64,000 nucleotides of DNA from Cohnella xylanilytica (GCF_014212175.1 NZ_JACJVR010000005.1:62001-126000), one strand, 5' to 3'; shown: positions 50,867 to 60,525, counted from the first letter of the stretch. Translations and numbers: made by a program. Notes: a model not told the origin generated them from the sequence alone.

Positions 50867-53563
50867 TTGGCCAAGCGCAAACGCAAGAAGTCCTCGCTCG
50901 GAGCGAGTTTGAAATACGAGATTTACGGCATCCTCCTGATCACCTTCTCGGTCATCGCGATGTACGGAGAGGCGGCGGGAGGACGTTCTCTGTCCAAGCT
51001 GTTCGGCTACGTGCTGGGCAAATTTTATTTCCTGCTGGCGCTGGCCGGCATCTGGCTCGGCTTGTACGTCATGATCAAGCGGGCCTGGCCCCGCGGGTGG
51101 ACGTCGAGGCGAAGCGGCTTCGTGCTCCTCTGCTGCGGAATGGCGCTGTGGAGCGGCATGAGCTTCGTCGACAGCCGTCTGGCTCCGCTCGGGGCGGTGA
51201 CTCCGTCCAGCATCTTCAGCCAGACGCTTCATCAGTTGTACGAGCAGATCTGGGGAGGTCCGGTCGAAGCCGGCGTCCGCATGTGGGAGAAGGACATCGG
51301 CGGAGGGCTCGTCGGCGCGGTGCAATATTCGATCCTGTACTGGCTGTTCGGCAGCTACGGCTCGAAGTTCGTCCTGCTCGTCGAATTCGCCATCGCCGTC
51401 ATGCTGATCACGAACCGCTCTTACGTCGATATGATCCGGGGCTTCCGGGCTCTCGTCAAGCGGATCGCGCCGATGCTCTTCGCCCGCTTGACGTCCGGGC
51501 GCAAGGCGATCTCCGCCAAGGCCGTTCCCGTGAAGCCGTCCAAGAAGAAGGCGCAGGCGCCGGTTCTCGCCGCGGCGGGAATGGACGAGCTGGACGAAGA
51601 GCCGCCTCTGGCCGCGGATCCGAAGAAGAAGCCGATCTTCTTCCAGCTGTTCCACGGCAACGAGGGGCGGGAAGCGGCTTCGCCGGCGCCGGACTGGGAG
51701 GAGGACGACGACCAGCTGGGCGGACCGATCCTGTATCCGGCCGCCGAAGGACCGAAGGTTCATCTCGGTTCGCGCGCGGAGAAGAAGGAGCGCGACAACG
51801 GCGTCATCGGCCGGCTGTTCGGCAAGGGAGAGCCGCCCGTCCGCGAGAGCGAGCCGGAGGCGCCGCCGCCCGCGGCCGACGAACCGGCCGCGGATTCCGG
51901 CGGGCTCGGCTGGACGGACGGCGATCCGCTGGACGGTTACGGCGGCGAGAACGACGTTGACCCGGCCGGAGACGAATATCCCGGAGAGGAAGAATGGCCT
52001 CCGGAGGCGGAGGAAGAAGGGCTGGAGGGAGAAGGCGGACCGGACGGGGATGCCGAAGCCGGATCCGGCGCGGAGCCCGGCGGCGAAGGCGCCGCGGCTC
52101 GTCCCAAGCCGATACATAGACCGAAGCGGCCTTACCGGACGCCGCCGTTCCATCTGCTCGCCAAGCCGCAAGGCGCCGGCAAGGGCGGCTCGATGGCGGA
52201 CAACCGCGATACGGCCCGCAAGCTCGAAGCGACGCTCGAGAGCTTCGGCGTCCGCGCGAAGGTTCTCGACGTGGCCCGCGGTCCCGCGGTGACGCGGTAC
52301 GAGCTGCAGCCGGACGTCGGCGTGAAGGTCAGCCGGATCGTCAGCCTGACCGACGATATCGCGCTCGCCCTCGCGGCGAAGGATATTCGGATGGAAGCGC
52401 CGATTCCGGGCAAGTCCGCGATCGGCATCGAGGTGCCGAATTCCGAGGTGAGCGTCGTCACGCTGCGCGAGGTGCTCGAGACGCAGGCGTTCCAGGAAGC
52501 GCAGTCGAAGCTGTCGATCGCCTTCGGACGGGACATCTCCGGCCAGCCGATCGTAGGCAATCTGGCGCGCATGCCCCACCTTCTCGTCGCGGGCGCGACG
52601 GGGTCGGGCAAGTCGGTGTGCATCAACGGCATCATCACGAGCATTCTGTACAAGGCGAAGCCGGACGAAGTGAAGTTCCTCATGATCGACCCGAAGATGG
52701 TCGAATTGAACGTCTACAACGGAATCCCGCACTTGCTGGCTCCCGTCGTGACGGATCCCCGCCGGGCGGCGCTCGCCCTGAAGAAGATCGTCGTGGAGAT
52801 GGAGAAGCGCTACGAGAAGTTCTCCAAGTCGGGCACGCGCAACATCGAGGGCTACAACGCGCTTATGATGAGCGGGGACAATCCGGACGGCGTCCTGCCT
52901 TACTACGTCGTTATCGTGGACGAGCTGGCCGACCTGATGATGGTCGCCGCGGGCGACGTCGAGGACGCGATCATGCGCCTCGCGCAGATGGCGCGCGCCG
53001 CCGGCATCCACCTCATCATCGCCACGCAGCGACCGTCGGTCGACGTCATCACCGGCGTCATCAAGGCGAACATCCCGAGCCGGATCGCGTTCGGCGTCTC
53101 CTCCCAGGTCGACTCCCGGACGATTCTGGACATGGTCGGGGCCGAGAAGCTGCTCGGGCGCGGAGACATGCTGTTCCTGCCGATGGGCGCGTCGAAGCCG
53201 ATTCGCGTGCAGGGCGCGTTCCTGTCGGACAACGAGGTGGAGGCCGTCGTCTCCCACGTCCGGGGACAGGCGGAAGCCGAGTACAACGAAGAGCTCGTGC
53301 CCGAGGTGGGCGAGGAATCGGACGACGCCTCGGACGAGATGCTGGACGAGCTGTACGATCAAGCCGTCACGATCGTGCTCGAGGCGAAGCAGGCGTCCGT
53401 GTCGCTGCTGCAGCGGCGGATGCGCATCGGCTATACGAGGGCGGCCCGGCTGATCGATTCGATGGAGGCGCGGGGCATCGTCGGCCCGTACGAAGGCAGC
53501 AAGCCGCGGGAAGTTCTCGTTACGCTGGAGCAATACCAAGCCGGTCATCGGATCTCCTCTTGA
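50867..53563 (+). CDS. spoIIIE: DNA translocase FtsK/SpoIIIE
   Basis: 898 residues from TTG at 50867 (GGGAGG 8 bases upstream). Four membrane helices lie in the first ~200 residues. A Glu/Pro/Gly-rich linker runs to about residue 410. The motor has FHLLAKPQ (alpha domain), Walker [16 protein letters not shown], Walker [14 protein letters not shown] and [12 protein letters not shown]. The C-terminal gamma winged helix ([21 protein letters not shown]) reads chromosome orientation sequences. It pumps DNA into the forespore and clears septal DNA. The linker is longer and more acidic than in B. subtilis. Confidence 0.96.
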   Translation: MAKRKRKKSSLGASLKYEIYGILLITFSVIAMYGEAAGGRSLSKLFGYVLGKFYFLLALAGIWLGLYVMIKRAWPRGWTSRRSGFVLLCCGMALWSGMSFVDSRLAPLGAVTPSSIFSQTLHQLYEQIWGGPVEAGVRMWEKDIGGGLVGAVQYSILYWLFGSYGSKFVLLVEFAIAVMLITNRSYVDMIRGFRALVKRIAPMLFARLTSGRKAISAKAVPVKPSKKKAQAPVLAAAGMDELDEEPPLAADPKKKPIFFQLFHGNEGREAASPAPDWEEDDDQLGGPILYPAAEGPKVHLGSRAEKKERDNGVIGRLFGKGEPPVRESEPEAPPPAADEPAADSGGLGWTDGDPLDGYGGENDVDPAGDEYPGEEEWPPEAEEEGLEGEGGPDGDAEAGSGAEPGGEGAAARPKPIHRPKRPYRTPPFHLLAKPQGAGKGGSMADNRDTARKLEATLESFGVRAKVLDVARGPAVTRYELQPDVGVKVSRIVSLTDDIALALAAKDIRMEAPIPGKSAIGIEVPNSEVSVVTLREVLETQAFQEAQSKLSIAFGRDISGQPIVGNLARMPHLLVAGATGSGKSVCINGIITSILYKAKPDEVKFLMIDPKMVELNVYNGIPHLLAPVVTDPRRAALALKKIVVEMEKRYEKFSKSGTRNIEGYNALMMSGDNPDGVLPYYVVIVDELADLMMVAAGDVEDAIMRLAQMARAAGIHLIIATQRPSVDVITGVIKANIPSRIAFGVSSQVDSRTILDMVGAEKLLGRGDMLFLPMGASKPIRVQGAFLSDNEVEAVVSHVRGQAEAEYNEELVPEVGEESDDASDEMLDELYDQAVTIVLEAKQASVSLLQRRMRIGYTRAARLIDSMEARGIVGPYEGSKPREVLVTLEQYQAGHRISS

Positions 53564-53572
53564 CCGCAGCCC

Positions 53573-53600
53573 AAGACCGCCGGCAACGGCGGTCTTGTTG
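53573..53600 (+). terminator. Hairpin after spoIIIE
   Basis: AAGACCGCC / GGCGGTCTT, 9-bp perfect stem, weak T tract (TTGTTG). Confidence 0.6.
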
Positions 53601-53686
53601 CGTCCGGGCGCGCCGACGCGATCGCGCCGCGGTCGAAGGCCGCGGTCGAAGTTCGGCCGACGACGCCCGGAAGCGGGCGGATTCGC

Positions 53687-53716
53687 GAATAAGTCTGGAA
53701 GACCTTTCTCATACTA
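53687..53716 (+). promoter_or_regulatory. Sigma-G-like promoter of the cell-wall hydrolase gene
   Basis: GAATA (53687-53691), 18 bases, CATACTA (53710-53716) matches the forespore sigma-G consensus. sleB is a sigma-G gene in B. subtilis. Confidence 0.75.
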
Positions 53717-53778
53717 ATGGACATGAATGCGGCTTTTATCCAAGCCCATTAATCGATTGGGAAAGGCGTGACTCGCAC

Positions 53779-54549
53779 GTGAGATATCGGCTTGTGATCC
53801 TCTCGGTCTGTCTGGTATTGGGGTTGCTCGGTCTGTATTCGCTGGAGCGGACCAAAGATTCGCGATCGACGTTCAGCGAAGCCATCCTCCAGCAAGGCTC
53901 CGCGGGCAAGGACGTCTACGAGCTGCAGGGACGCCTGAAGGCGCTCGGATACTTCAGCGGTCCGGTCGACGGCCAATTCGGCCCGTCGACGCTGAACGCG
54001 GTCAAGTGGTTCCAATGGAAGTTCGGCATGAAGGCGGACGGCATCGTCGGCGGCAAGACGAAGCTCATGCTCTGGAAAGCGACGCAGGACTGGAGGCCGA
54101 CGGCCGAGGATCTGCCGCAGACGGGCGAGGCGGCCGGAGGCGGGGAGACGTCCGGCGGAGGGAACAACCTGCCGGCCTCCAATCATATGGGCATCTCGCA
54201 GCAGGACATGAAGCTGATGGCCAACGCCGTCTACGGAGAGTCCCGGGGCGAACCGTACGAAGGCCAAGTCGCGGTGGCGGCGGTCATTCTGAACCGGGTC
54301 AAGAGCTCGGAGTTCCCGAACACCGTCTCCGGCGTCATCTTCCAGCCGGGCGCGTTCACGGCCGTCGCCGACGGCCAAATCTGGCTGACCCCGAACGAGA
54401 AGGCGTCCAAGGCGGTCAAGGACGCGCTGAGCGGCTGGGATCCGACGGACGGCTGCCTGTATTACTTCAACCCGGAGACCGCGACCTCCAAGTGGATCTG
54501 GAGCCGGCCTCAGTACAAGACGATCGGCAAGCACATTTTCTGCTATTGA
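53779..54549 (+). CDS. sleB: Spore cortex-lytic enzyme, SleB type
   Basis: 256 residues from GTG at 53779 (AAAGG about 12 bases upstream). An N-terminal hydrophobic segment (LVILSVCLVLGLLGLY) is a signal or anchor. A peptidoglycan-binding domain follows (GKDVYELQGRLKALGYFSGPVDG, about residues 44-100). The C-terminal SleB/hydrolase-2 domain (LMANAVYGESRGEPYEGQVAVAAVILNR) carries the catalytic Glu. SleB degrades spore cortex at germination. Its ypeB partner is not adjacent, unlike in Bacillus, so it may be a paralogue such as CwlJ/SleB-like. Confidence 0.88.
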   Translation: MRYRLVILSVCLVLGLLGLYSLERTKDSRSTFSEAILQQGSAGKDVYELQGRLKALGYFSGPVDGQFGPSTLNAVKWFQWKFGMKADGIVGGKTKLMLWKATQDWRPTAEDLPQTGEAAGGGETSGGGNNLPASNHMGISQQDMKLMANAVYGESRGEPYEGQVAVAAVILNRVKSSEFPNTVSGVIFQPGAFTAVADGQIWLTPNEKASKAVKDALSGWDPTDGCLYYFNPETATSKWIWSRPQYKTIGKHIFCY

Positions 54550-54661
54550 CGCCCTCGCCATAAAAAAAATCGCCGCCGCGGAGACTCGCGCATTTGCTTC
54601 GCGGTTGGCCATCGGTTAGAATGGGGCTGAATTGGAAATAGACTCTAAGGGGAATGATACC

Positions 54662-55945
54662 TTGACTAGCGAACAATTCGAGCGCGGCTCCATCGGCAGA
54701 ATGCGGATCAACGTGCTGCCGACCAAGCGATTCAAGACTTTCGCACTCTCGCTGTTCGTAGGAATCCCTTTGACCGAATCCAGGGTGACGCCGGTTGCGC
54801 TCACCCCTTTCGTGCTGAGAAGGGGCACTTCTTCCTACCCGGAGACGATCTCCTTCCGCGAGCGTCTCGACGACCTGTACGGGGCGGGCTTCGGCTTCGA
54901 TCTGTACAAAAGAGGGGATTACCAGATCGTCCAGCTTCGCCTGGACGTCATTAACGACCGCTTCGTATCGTCGCAGCAGCCGCTGCTGCGGGAAGCCGTC
55001 GCCTTCCTCGGAGAGGCTCTTACCTCGCCGGCGCTGGAGAACGGACGCTTCCGGACCCGCTACGTGGAAGCGGAGAAGACGACGGTGGCGAAGCGGATCG
55101 AAGCGATCGTCAACGACAAGATCCGGTACGCCGCCGAGCGCTGCGTCGAAGAGATGTGCAAGGACGAACCGTACCGCCTGCTGGCGATCGGGCGCAAGGA
55201 AGATCTCGCGTCTGTGGACGCGGATTCGCTGTACCGGGATTATCAAGATTGGCTGTCTAACGCGGTTATCGACCTGTACGTATCGGGGGATACGTCCCTT
55301 CAAGAGGTGCTGCCTCTCGCCGAATCGGCCTTCAAGCTGCCGGCCGGCTCGCCGCAGAGCTATTCGCCTCCCGAACTGAAGGCGCCTCGCCAAGAGCCGC
55401 AGACGATCGTCGAGCGGCTGGACGTCGCCCAAGGGAAGCTTAATCTCGGGCTGCGGACCGGCATCAGCTACGGAGATTCCCGTTATCCGTCTCTTCTCGT
55501 CTATAACGGGGTGCTCGGCGCTTTTCCCCATTCCAAGCTGTTCGTCAACGTCCGGGAGAAGGCCAGCCTCGCCTATTACGCTTCTTCGCGGCTGGACGGC
55601 CACAAGGGCCTGCTGACGATCCAGTCCGGCATCGAGATCGACAATTACGAGAAGGCCCTCGGCATCATTCGCGAGCAGCTCGAGGCGATGAAGCAAGGGC
55701 AATTCGCCGCGGAGGACATCGAGCGGACGAAGGCGATGCTGTCGAACCAGCTGAGGGAGATCCAGGACTCGGCGTACGAGAGAATCTCGTTCGACTTCAA
55801 CAACGTACTGTCCGGAGCCGAGCGGACGGGCGAGAGCTTGCTCGCGGACGTTCAGGCGGTGACCCCGGACGCGATCGCGGAAGCGGCCCGCGGGATCGGC
55901 CTCGACACGGTCTATTTCCTGCGGGATCGGAAGGGGGAGGGCTGA
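54662..55945 (+). CDS. yfmF: M16-family peptidase-like protein, YfmF/YmfF type (no zinc motif)
   Basis: 427 residues from TTG at 54662, 8 bases after AAGGGG; a TTG at 54632 was rejected. Pitrilysin/M16 fold, but HxxEH is absent in the first domain, so it is catalytically dead and probably the structural half of a heterodimer with the next gene. NCBI uses the name EF-P 5-aminopentanol modification-associated protein for these. The stop is one base from the next start. Confidence 0.88.
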   Translation: MTSEQFERGSIGRMRINVLPTKRFKTFALSLFVGIPLTESRVTPVALTPFVLRRGTSSYPETISFRERLDDLYGAGFGFDLYKRGDYQIVQLRLDVINDRFVSSQQPLLREAVAFLGEALTSPALENGRFRTRYVEAEKTTVAKRIEAIVNDKIRYAAERCVEEMCKDEPYRLLAIGRKEDLASVDADSLYRDYQDWLSNAVIDLYVSGDTSLQEVLPLAESAFKLPAGSPQSYSPPELKAPRQEPQTIVERLDVAQGKLNLGLRTGISYGDSRYPSLLVYNGVLGAFPHSKLFVNVREKASLAYYASSRLDGHKGLLTIQSGIEIDNYEKALGIIREQLEAMKQGQFAAEDIERTKAMLSNQLREIQDSAYERISFDFNNVLSGAERTGESLLADVQAVTPDAIAEAARGIGLDTVYFLRDRKGEG

Positions 55946-55946
55946 T

Positions 55947-57233
55947 ATGGCGGTCAAACAATATCCGAAGCTTCAGGAGACGCTCCTGCACGAGAAGCTG
56001 GACAACGGGCTCGAGGTGTTCATCCTGCCGAAGCCGGGATTCACGAAGACGTACGCCACGTTCACGACCCGCTACGGCTCCATCGACAACCATTTCCGCG
56101 CGGCAGGCAAAGAGGAAGTAAGGGTGCCCGACGGCATCGCGCACTTCCTGGAGCACAAGATGTTCGAAGAGCCCGAGGGCGACATCTTCTCCACGTTCGC
56201 TTCCCAAGGAGCGTCGGCCAACGCCTTCACGAGCTTCGACCGGACCGTCTACCTGTTCTCGGCCACCGAATCGGTGGAGGCGAACGTGAACACGCTTCTG
56301 AACTTCGTGCAGAATCCTTACTTCACGGACGAGAACGTGGAGAAGGAGAAGGGGATCATTATTCAGGAGATCAACATGTACTGCGACAATCCCGATTGGC
56401 GCGTCTACTACGGCTTGATCGAGGCGCTGTACAGCAAGCATCCCGTTCATATCGACATCGCGGGCACGGCCGAATCGGTCCGGTCGATCACGAAGGATAT
56501 GCTGTACGAATGCTACCGCACGTTCTATCATCCGTCGAACATGTCGCTGTTCATCGTCGGCGGCGTGGACGCGGAAGCGATGCTCGAGCGGGTCAAGGCG
56601 AACCAGGCGGCGAAGACCTTCGAGCCCGCCGGCCCGATCGAACGGTTCTTCGAGCCGGAGCCGGCGGAGGTTCGTCAGCGGAAGATCGAGATCGACCTTC
56701 CGGTCTCGCTGCCGAAGTGCCTGTTCGGCTATAAGGAAGAGCCGGCCGCTGCCTCGGGCGAAGCCGCCATCCGCCGCGAGCTCGCGACCAAGCTCATGCT
56801 GGACGCTCTGCTCGGCGCGAGCTCCCCTCTGTACCAGGAGCTGTACGACGACAACCTGATCTCCGACAGCTTCGGCCACGAGTACAACACGGGTCCCGGC
56901 TACGCGTTCTCCGTCATCGGCGGCGATACGAAGGACCCGGACGAACTGCTGCGCCGGGTGTCGGACGCGTTCCGCGCCGCCGCGGAGAGCGGCATCGCCG
57001 AGAGCGTGTTCGAGAGAACCCGCCGCAAGAAGATCGGCGCTTACCTGCGGATGCTGAACAGTCCGGAAGCCATCGCGGGAGAGTTCACCCGTTACCGGCT
57101 TAAGGGAGGCGATCTGTTCGCCGTCGTCGACCTGTACGAGAGCCTTACTCTCGAGGAGATCAACGCCCGCCTGCGCGAACATGCCGATCCCTCCCGTCTC
57201 GCCGTCTCCGTCGTCCGGGGGAGCGGCGCGTGA
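55947..57233 (+). CDS. yfmH: M16-family zinc peptidase, YfmH/YmfH type
   Basis: 428 residues. HFLEHKMFEE gives the inverted zinc motif HxxEH; a downstream Glu of the active site is in the VEKEKGIIIQEI helix. C-terminal M16 domain follows (RFFEPEPAEV to the end). It is the probable catalytic partner of the preceding gene. It overlaps the SDR gene by GTGA. Linkage to EF-P modification is known for the family in Bacillus; the substrate is unknown. Confidence 0.9.
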   Translation: MAVKQYPKLQETLLHEKLDNGLEVFILPKPGFTKTYATFTTRYGSIDNHFRAAGKEEVRVPDGIAHFLEHKMFEEPEGDIFSTFASQGASANAFTSFDRTVYLFSATESVEANVNTLLNFVQNPYFTDENVEKEKGIIIQEINMYCDNPDWRVYYGLIEALYSKHPVHIDIAGTAESVRSITKDMLYECYRTFYHPSNMSLFIVGGVDAEAMLERVKANQAAKTFEPAGPIERFFEPEPAEVRQRKIEIDLPVSLPKCLFGYKEEPAAASGEAAIRRELATKLMLDALLGASSPLYQELYDDNLISDSFGHEYNTGPGYAFSVIGGDTKDPDELLRRVSDAFRAAAESGIAESVFERTRRKKIGAYLRMLNSPEAIAGEFTRYRLKGGDLFAVVDLYESLTLEEINARLREHADPSRLAVSVVRGSGA

Positions 57234-57994
57234 CCGATCCGTCGGCGGCCCGCCTCGCGAGGCGGGTCGCCCTCGTGACCGGGGCCTCCAGAGGGATCGG
57301 GGCCGCGGTCGCGCGGCGGCTGGCCGAGGAAGGCGCGGCCGTCGTCGCCGTCTACGGATCTTCGCGGCGCGAGGCGGAGGAGGTCGCCCGGCAGTGCCTG
57401 GCGGCGGGGGCGGAGGAAGCCTGCGCCATCCGCGCGGACGTTCGCTCCGGCGAGCGGCTGGCCGAGCTGAAGGCGGAGCTGGAGCGCCGGGAGCTGATGC
57501 CGTCGATCGTCGTTCACAGCGCCGGGACGGCCCATTACGGGCTTCTCGACGAGACGGGGGAGGACGAGTGGGACGATCTGTTCCGCGTCCATCTCAAGTC
57601 CGCGTATTGGCTCGCCCGGCTGTTCGCGCCCGCGATGAGCTGGAACCGCGGCGGGAGGATTATCCACGTCTCCAGCGTCTGGGGAATGGTCGGGGCGGCC
57701 GGCGAAGTCGCCTATTCGGCCGCCAAGGGAGGCTTGAACAGCTTCACGAAGGGGCTCGCCCGGGAGCTGGCATCCTCCGGCGTCACCGTCAACGCGGTGG
57801 CGCCCGGCGCCGTCGACACCGACATGCTCCGTTCGTTGTCGGAAGAGGAGAAGGAAGCGCTGCTGCGGGAGATTCCCCTCGGACGGTTCGCCAAGCCGGA
57901 GGAGGTGGCGGAGCTCGTCGCTTATTTGGCCTCCGACAGGGCGGGCTACATCACCGGGCAGGTCATCGGCCTGACCGGCGGCTGGCGCGTCTAG
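57230..57994 (+). CDS. SDR-family oxidoreductase (YmfI-like)
   Basis: 254 residues. VALVTGASRGIGAAVA (cofactor Gly motif), VHSAGTAHYG, HVSSVWG with catalytic Ser, and YSAAKGG with Tyr and Lys; the C-terminus has GYITGQVIGLTGGWRV. It resembles 3-oxoacyl-ACP reductase FabG; in Bacillus, ymfI follows ymfFH and its product is linked to EF-P aminopentanol formation. GTG start in a GTGA overlap with yfmH. Confidence 0.9.
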   Translation: MTDPSAARLARRVALVTGASRGIGAAVARRLAEEGAAVVAVYGSSRREAEEVARQCLAAGAEEACAIRADVRSGERLAELKAELERRELMPSIVVHSAGTAHYGLLDETGEDEWDDLFRVHLKSAYWLARLFAPAMSWNRGGRIIHVSSVWGMVGAAGEVAYSAAKGGLNSFTKGLARELASSGVTVNAVAPGAVDTDMLRSLSEEEKEALLREIPLGRFAKPEEVAELVAYLASDRAGYITGQVIGLTGGWRV

Positions 57995-58076
57995 AGCGTC
58001 GGGCGGATAGCGGGGCGAAGACCGGGACATATTATCGTTTGTAGCATGAATTCTAACCGGCAGGAGGCTGCGAACG

Positions 58077-58328
58077 ATGTCGACGGTACTGAGCAACTTC
58101 GATACTTGGAAAAAGTTTCTGGGCGATCGGGTAGAAGCGGCCAAGAAGATGGGCATCAGCGAAGAAGCGATCTCCAAGCTCGCCTACGAGATCGGGGAGT
58201 TCCTGGACAACAAGGTCGACCCGCAGAACGACGAAGAGCGCATCCTGAAGGAGCTGTGGGACGTCGGCGACGAGTCCGAGCGCAAGACGATGGCCCGCCT
58301 GATGGTCAAGCTGGCGGACCGCGTCTGA
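58077..58328 (+). CDS. ymfJ: YmfJ-like protein (DUF3243)
   Basis: 83 residues, small helical and acidic: FDTWKKFLGDRVEAAKKMGISEEAIS and NDEERILKELWDVGDESERKTMARLMVKL (ends NDEERI and MVKL). DUF3243 lies in the ymf cluster of Bacillus between ymfI and ymfK. GGAGG precedes the ATG. The function is unknown. A hairpin terminator follows immediately. Confidence 0.9.
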   Translation: MSTVLSNFDTWKKFLGDRVEAAKKMGISEEAISKLAYEIGEFLDNKVDPQNDEERILKELWDVGDESERKTMARLMVKLADRV

Positions 58329-58329
58329 G

Positions 58330-58354
58330 AAGCCCTTCCGGCTCTAAGGGCTTA
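58330..58354 (+). terminator. Hairpin after ymfJ
   Basis: AAGCCCTT / AAGGGCTT, 8-bp perfect stem, no T run. Confidence 0.5.
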
Positions 58355-58415
58355 ACCGGGTACGGACGGCGCCTGGCAGGACCCGGCAACGTTGACGGGC
58401 GCTTCCATACGCTTG

Positions 58416-58447
58416 AACGGCTCCGCCATCCATAGGCGGGGCCGTTT
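58416..58447 (+). terminator. Intrinsic terminator in the ymfJ-ymfK interval
   Basis: AACGGCTCCGCC / GGCGGGGCCGTT, 12 bp with one G-T, then TTT. Confidence 0.7.
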
Positions 58448-58497
58448 GGGCATGAAGAAGAATTTAGGACTTAAGACCTGATTCTTGTCGATCTTTT

Positions 58498-58526
58498 TTG
58501 CAGGAGTTTGGGGAGTTTTGTAGAAT
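58498..58526 (+). promoter_or_regulatory. Possible sigma-A promoter of ymfK
   Basis: TTGCAG (58498-58503), 17 bases, TAGAAT (58521-58526). The -35 is poor. Confidence 0.4.
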
Positions 58527-58592
58527 ACAAGAAAGGGACCGTTTCAGGCTTATTTTTTTATCATACAGGTTCCGGTTATCGGGGTGCGTTCA

Positions 58593-59363
58593 ATGGAGAA
58601 GAAGCAATGGTACATGGAATATAAGATTCATAAGAACCGCCCCGGCCTCCTCGGGGATTTGGCTTCCCTGCTCGGGATGCTGGAAGTGAACATCATTACG
58701 ATCAACGGCGTCGAAGACCGTACGCGCGGGCTGCTGCTGCAGACGGACGACGACGAGAAGATCGAGCTGCTCGGCAAGATGCTGTCCAAGGTCGAGAACA
58801 TCTCGCTGATTACGCTCCGGCCTCCGCGGCTTACCGATATATTGGCGATCCGGCACGGCACTTACATCGAGCGGGATTCGTCCGACGGCAAGACTTTCCG
58901 GTTCACCCGCAGCGATCTAGGTTTGCTGGTCGACTTTTTGGGGGAATTGTTTAAGAAGGAAGGCAATCAGACGATCGGGCTGAGGGGAATGCCCCGCGTC
59001 GGCAAGACGGAGTCGATTATCGCCGGAAGCGTGTGCGCGAACAAGCGGTGGGCGTTCGTCTCTTCGACCCTTCTGCGCCAGACGGTTCGGAGCCAGCTGT
59101 CGGAAGAGGAGATGAACCCGAACAACGTGTTCATCATCGACGGGATCGTCAGCACGATCCGCTCGAACGAGAAGCATTACAGCCTCCTCCACGAGATCAT
59201 GGCCATGCCGTCCACGAAGGTGATCGAGCATCCGGACATCTTCGTGCGCGAATCCGAATTCGATTACGACGTGTTCGACTGCATTATCGAACTGCGCAAC
59301 ACGCCGGAGGAAGAGATTACATACGAGAACTTCACGACCGCGGGTCTGGACGACGGATTCTAG
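58593..59363 (+). CDS. ymfK: YmfK-like protein (DUF3388): ACT-like domain plus P-loop-like region
   Basis: 256 residues. The first ~75 look like an ACT domain (YKIHKNRPGLLGDLASLLGMLEVNIITING). The rest has RVGKTESIIAGSVCA, a degenerate P-loop (GxxRVGKTES), and VFIIDGIVSTI, like a Walker B strand. No enzyme activity is known. The ATG at 58593 has GGGGTG 7 bases upstream; the GTG at 58584 lies in that site. It follows the ymfJ terminators and precedes rodZ, as in Bacillus. Confidence 0.88.
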   Translation: MEKKQWYMEYKIHKNRPGLLGDLASLLGMLEVNIITINGVEDRTRGLLLQTDDDEKIELLGKMLSKVENISLITLRPPRLTDILAIRHGTYIERDSSDGKTFRFTRSDLGLLVDFLGELFKKEGNQTIGLRGMPRVGKTESIIAGSVCANKRWAFVSSTLLRQTVRSQLSEEEMNPNNVFIIDGIVSTIRSNEKHYSLLHEIMAMPSTKVIEHPDIFVRESEFDYDVFDCIIELRNTPEEEITYENFTTAGLDDGF

Positions 59364-59406
59364 GACGGGGATGAACGAACGATGAACAAGAACGGAGGTG
59401 AGGCCG

Positions 59407-60294
59407 ATGTCGGATTTGGGATTGCTGCTGCGCAAGGCGAGAGAGCAGCGCGGTTACACGCTCGATGACATCCAGGAAGCGACCAAAATCCGCAAAAGAT
59501 ATTTGGAAGCGATCGAACAAGGCGATTATAAAGTGCTGCCCGGGTCGTTCTACGTCCGGGCCTTCGTCAAGACGTACGCGGAGACCGTCGGTCTCGACGC
59601 GGAGGAGGTTCTGCGGCTGTACCACAAGGAGCTGCCCAAGCCGGCCGCGCCGGAGACGGCGGCTCCGGAGAACGTGATCAAGCCGAAGAGCCGATCCGTC
59701 CAGCACAACGACCGCTGGGGCAAGCTGGCCGTCACGTTGCTCATGTGGCTGTTCCCGCTGCTGATCCTCGTCGTCGTCTACATTTACGTCGTGCAGAACT
59801 TGCCCTCCAAGGCGGGGAAGGCGGATCCCGAGACGCCGATTACGACCGACACCGCGTCTCCGTCCCTCAGTCCGTCCCCTTCGTCGACGCCGACGATTAC
59901 GGCCCCGCCGGCTTCTTCCCCCGCGAATTCGCCTTCGCCGGAGCCGGTTACGCTGACCGAGACCCGCAAGTCGGGCAGCACGACGTATTACGACGTCGGT
60001 CCCGCGGGCGCCCATACGCTGAAGGTCGTCTCGACCGGCAGCTGGGTCGGCGTGCAGGAGAACAGTCGGAAGGGGAAGTATCTGTATCAGGGTACGCCTG
60101 ACAACACGTTAACGTTCCCATTGAACGGTCCGATCTACGTCAACCTCGGCAACGCCAAGAACGCCGTCGTATCCATCGACGACGTGGTCGTCGACGACGG
60201 CGACGTATCCGGCTCCCGCAAGTTCGTCTTTACTCCGGTCGAGGGAACGGCCGGCGCGAACGAGGCGAACGGCGAGACCGTTACGCAGCCGTAG
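59407..60294 (+). CDS. rodZ: RodZ-like cell-shape protein (YmfM)
   Basis: 295 residues. N-terminal Xre-type helix-turn-helix (LGLLLRKAREQRGYTLDDIQEATKIRKRYLEAIEQG), which in RodZ binds MreB. One membrane segment near residue 113 (VTLLMWLFPLLILVVVYIYVVQ) and a Ser/Thr/Pro linker (TDTASPSLSPSPSSTPT) precede an external DUF4115 domain (SGSTTYYDVGPAGAHTLKVVSTGSWVGVQE). GGAGGTG lies before the ATG at 59407; the GTG at 59398 falls in that site. Confidence 0.93.
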   Translation: MSDLGLLLRKAREQRGYTLDDIQEATKIRKRYLEAIEQGDYKVLPGSFYVRAFVKTYAETVGLDAEEVLRLYHKELPKPAAPETAAPENVIKPKSRSVQHNDRWGKLAVTLLMWLFPLLILVVVYIYVVQNLPSKAGKADPETPITTDTASPSLSPSPSSTPTITAPPASSPANSPSPEPVTLTETRKSGSTTYYDVGPAGAHTLKVVSTGSWVGVQENSRKGKYLYQGTPDNTLTFPLNGPIYVNLGNAKNAVVSIDDVVVDDGDVSGSRKFVFTPVEGTAGANEANGETVTQP

Positions 60295-60363
60295 AATAGC
60301 CGCCTCTCGCCGCGGGGACAATGAGGAAGCACGCTCATTCCCTTAGCTGGAGGTTATGCTTAG

Positions 60364-60525
60364 ATGGCGACAAGCTGGATCGTGACCGCGATCGGCGTCA
60401 TCGTCAGCCTGTTGGGCTGGTACTTGACCCCGAGCGCCTGGGGTTACGGCATTCTCGGCTTCGGTCTCGCCTGGGTCGTGCTCGGCATTCTGGACATGTT
60501 CCGGGACCCGGCGAGAGCGCGATGA
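60364..60525 (+). CDS. Small membrane protein, 53 residues
   Basis: [20 protein letters not shown], then a short Pro/Ser/Tyr turn, then [17 protein letters not shown] and a basic end (DPARAR): two membrane helices in a hairpin. GGAGG at 60349-60353 lies 10 bases before the ATG, and a terminator follows directly, so it looks like a genuine gene. It occupies the gap between rodZ and yajQ. No family is recognised. Its position suggests a role linked to the cell envelope or shape complex, but nothing proves it. Confidence 0.72.
   Translation: MATSWIVTAIGVIVSLLGWYLTPSAWGYGILGFGLAWVVLGILDMFRDPARAR

Noticed and set aside
50531..53548. 1005-residue open frame on the minus strand across spoIIIE
   Set aside because: It is the antisense of a well-recognised translocase; composition is Arg/His/Asp-rich, as expected for the complement of GC-rich codons, with no ribosome binding site or family motif.
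54592..54622. Promoter TTGCTT / TAGAAT before yfmF
   Set aside because: The spacer is 19 bases and the -35 is poor.
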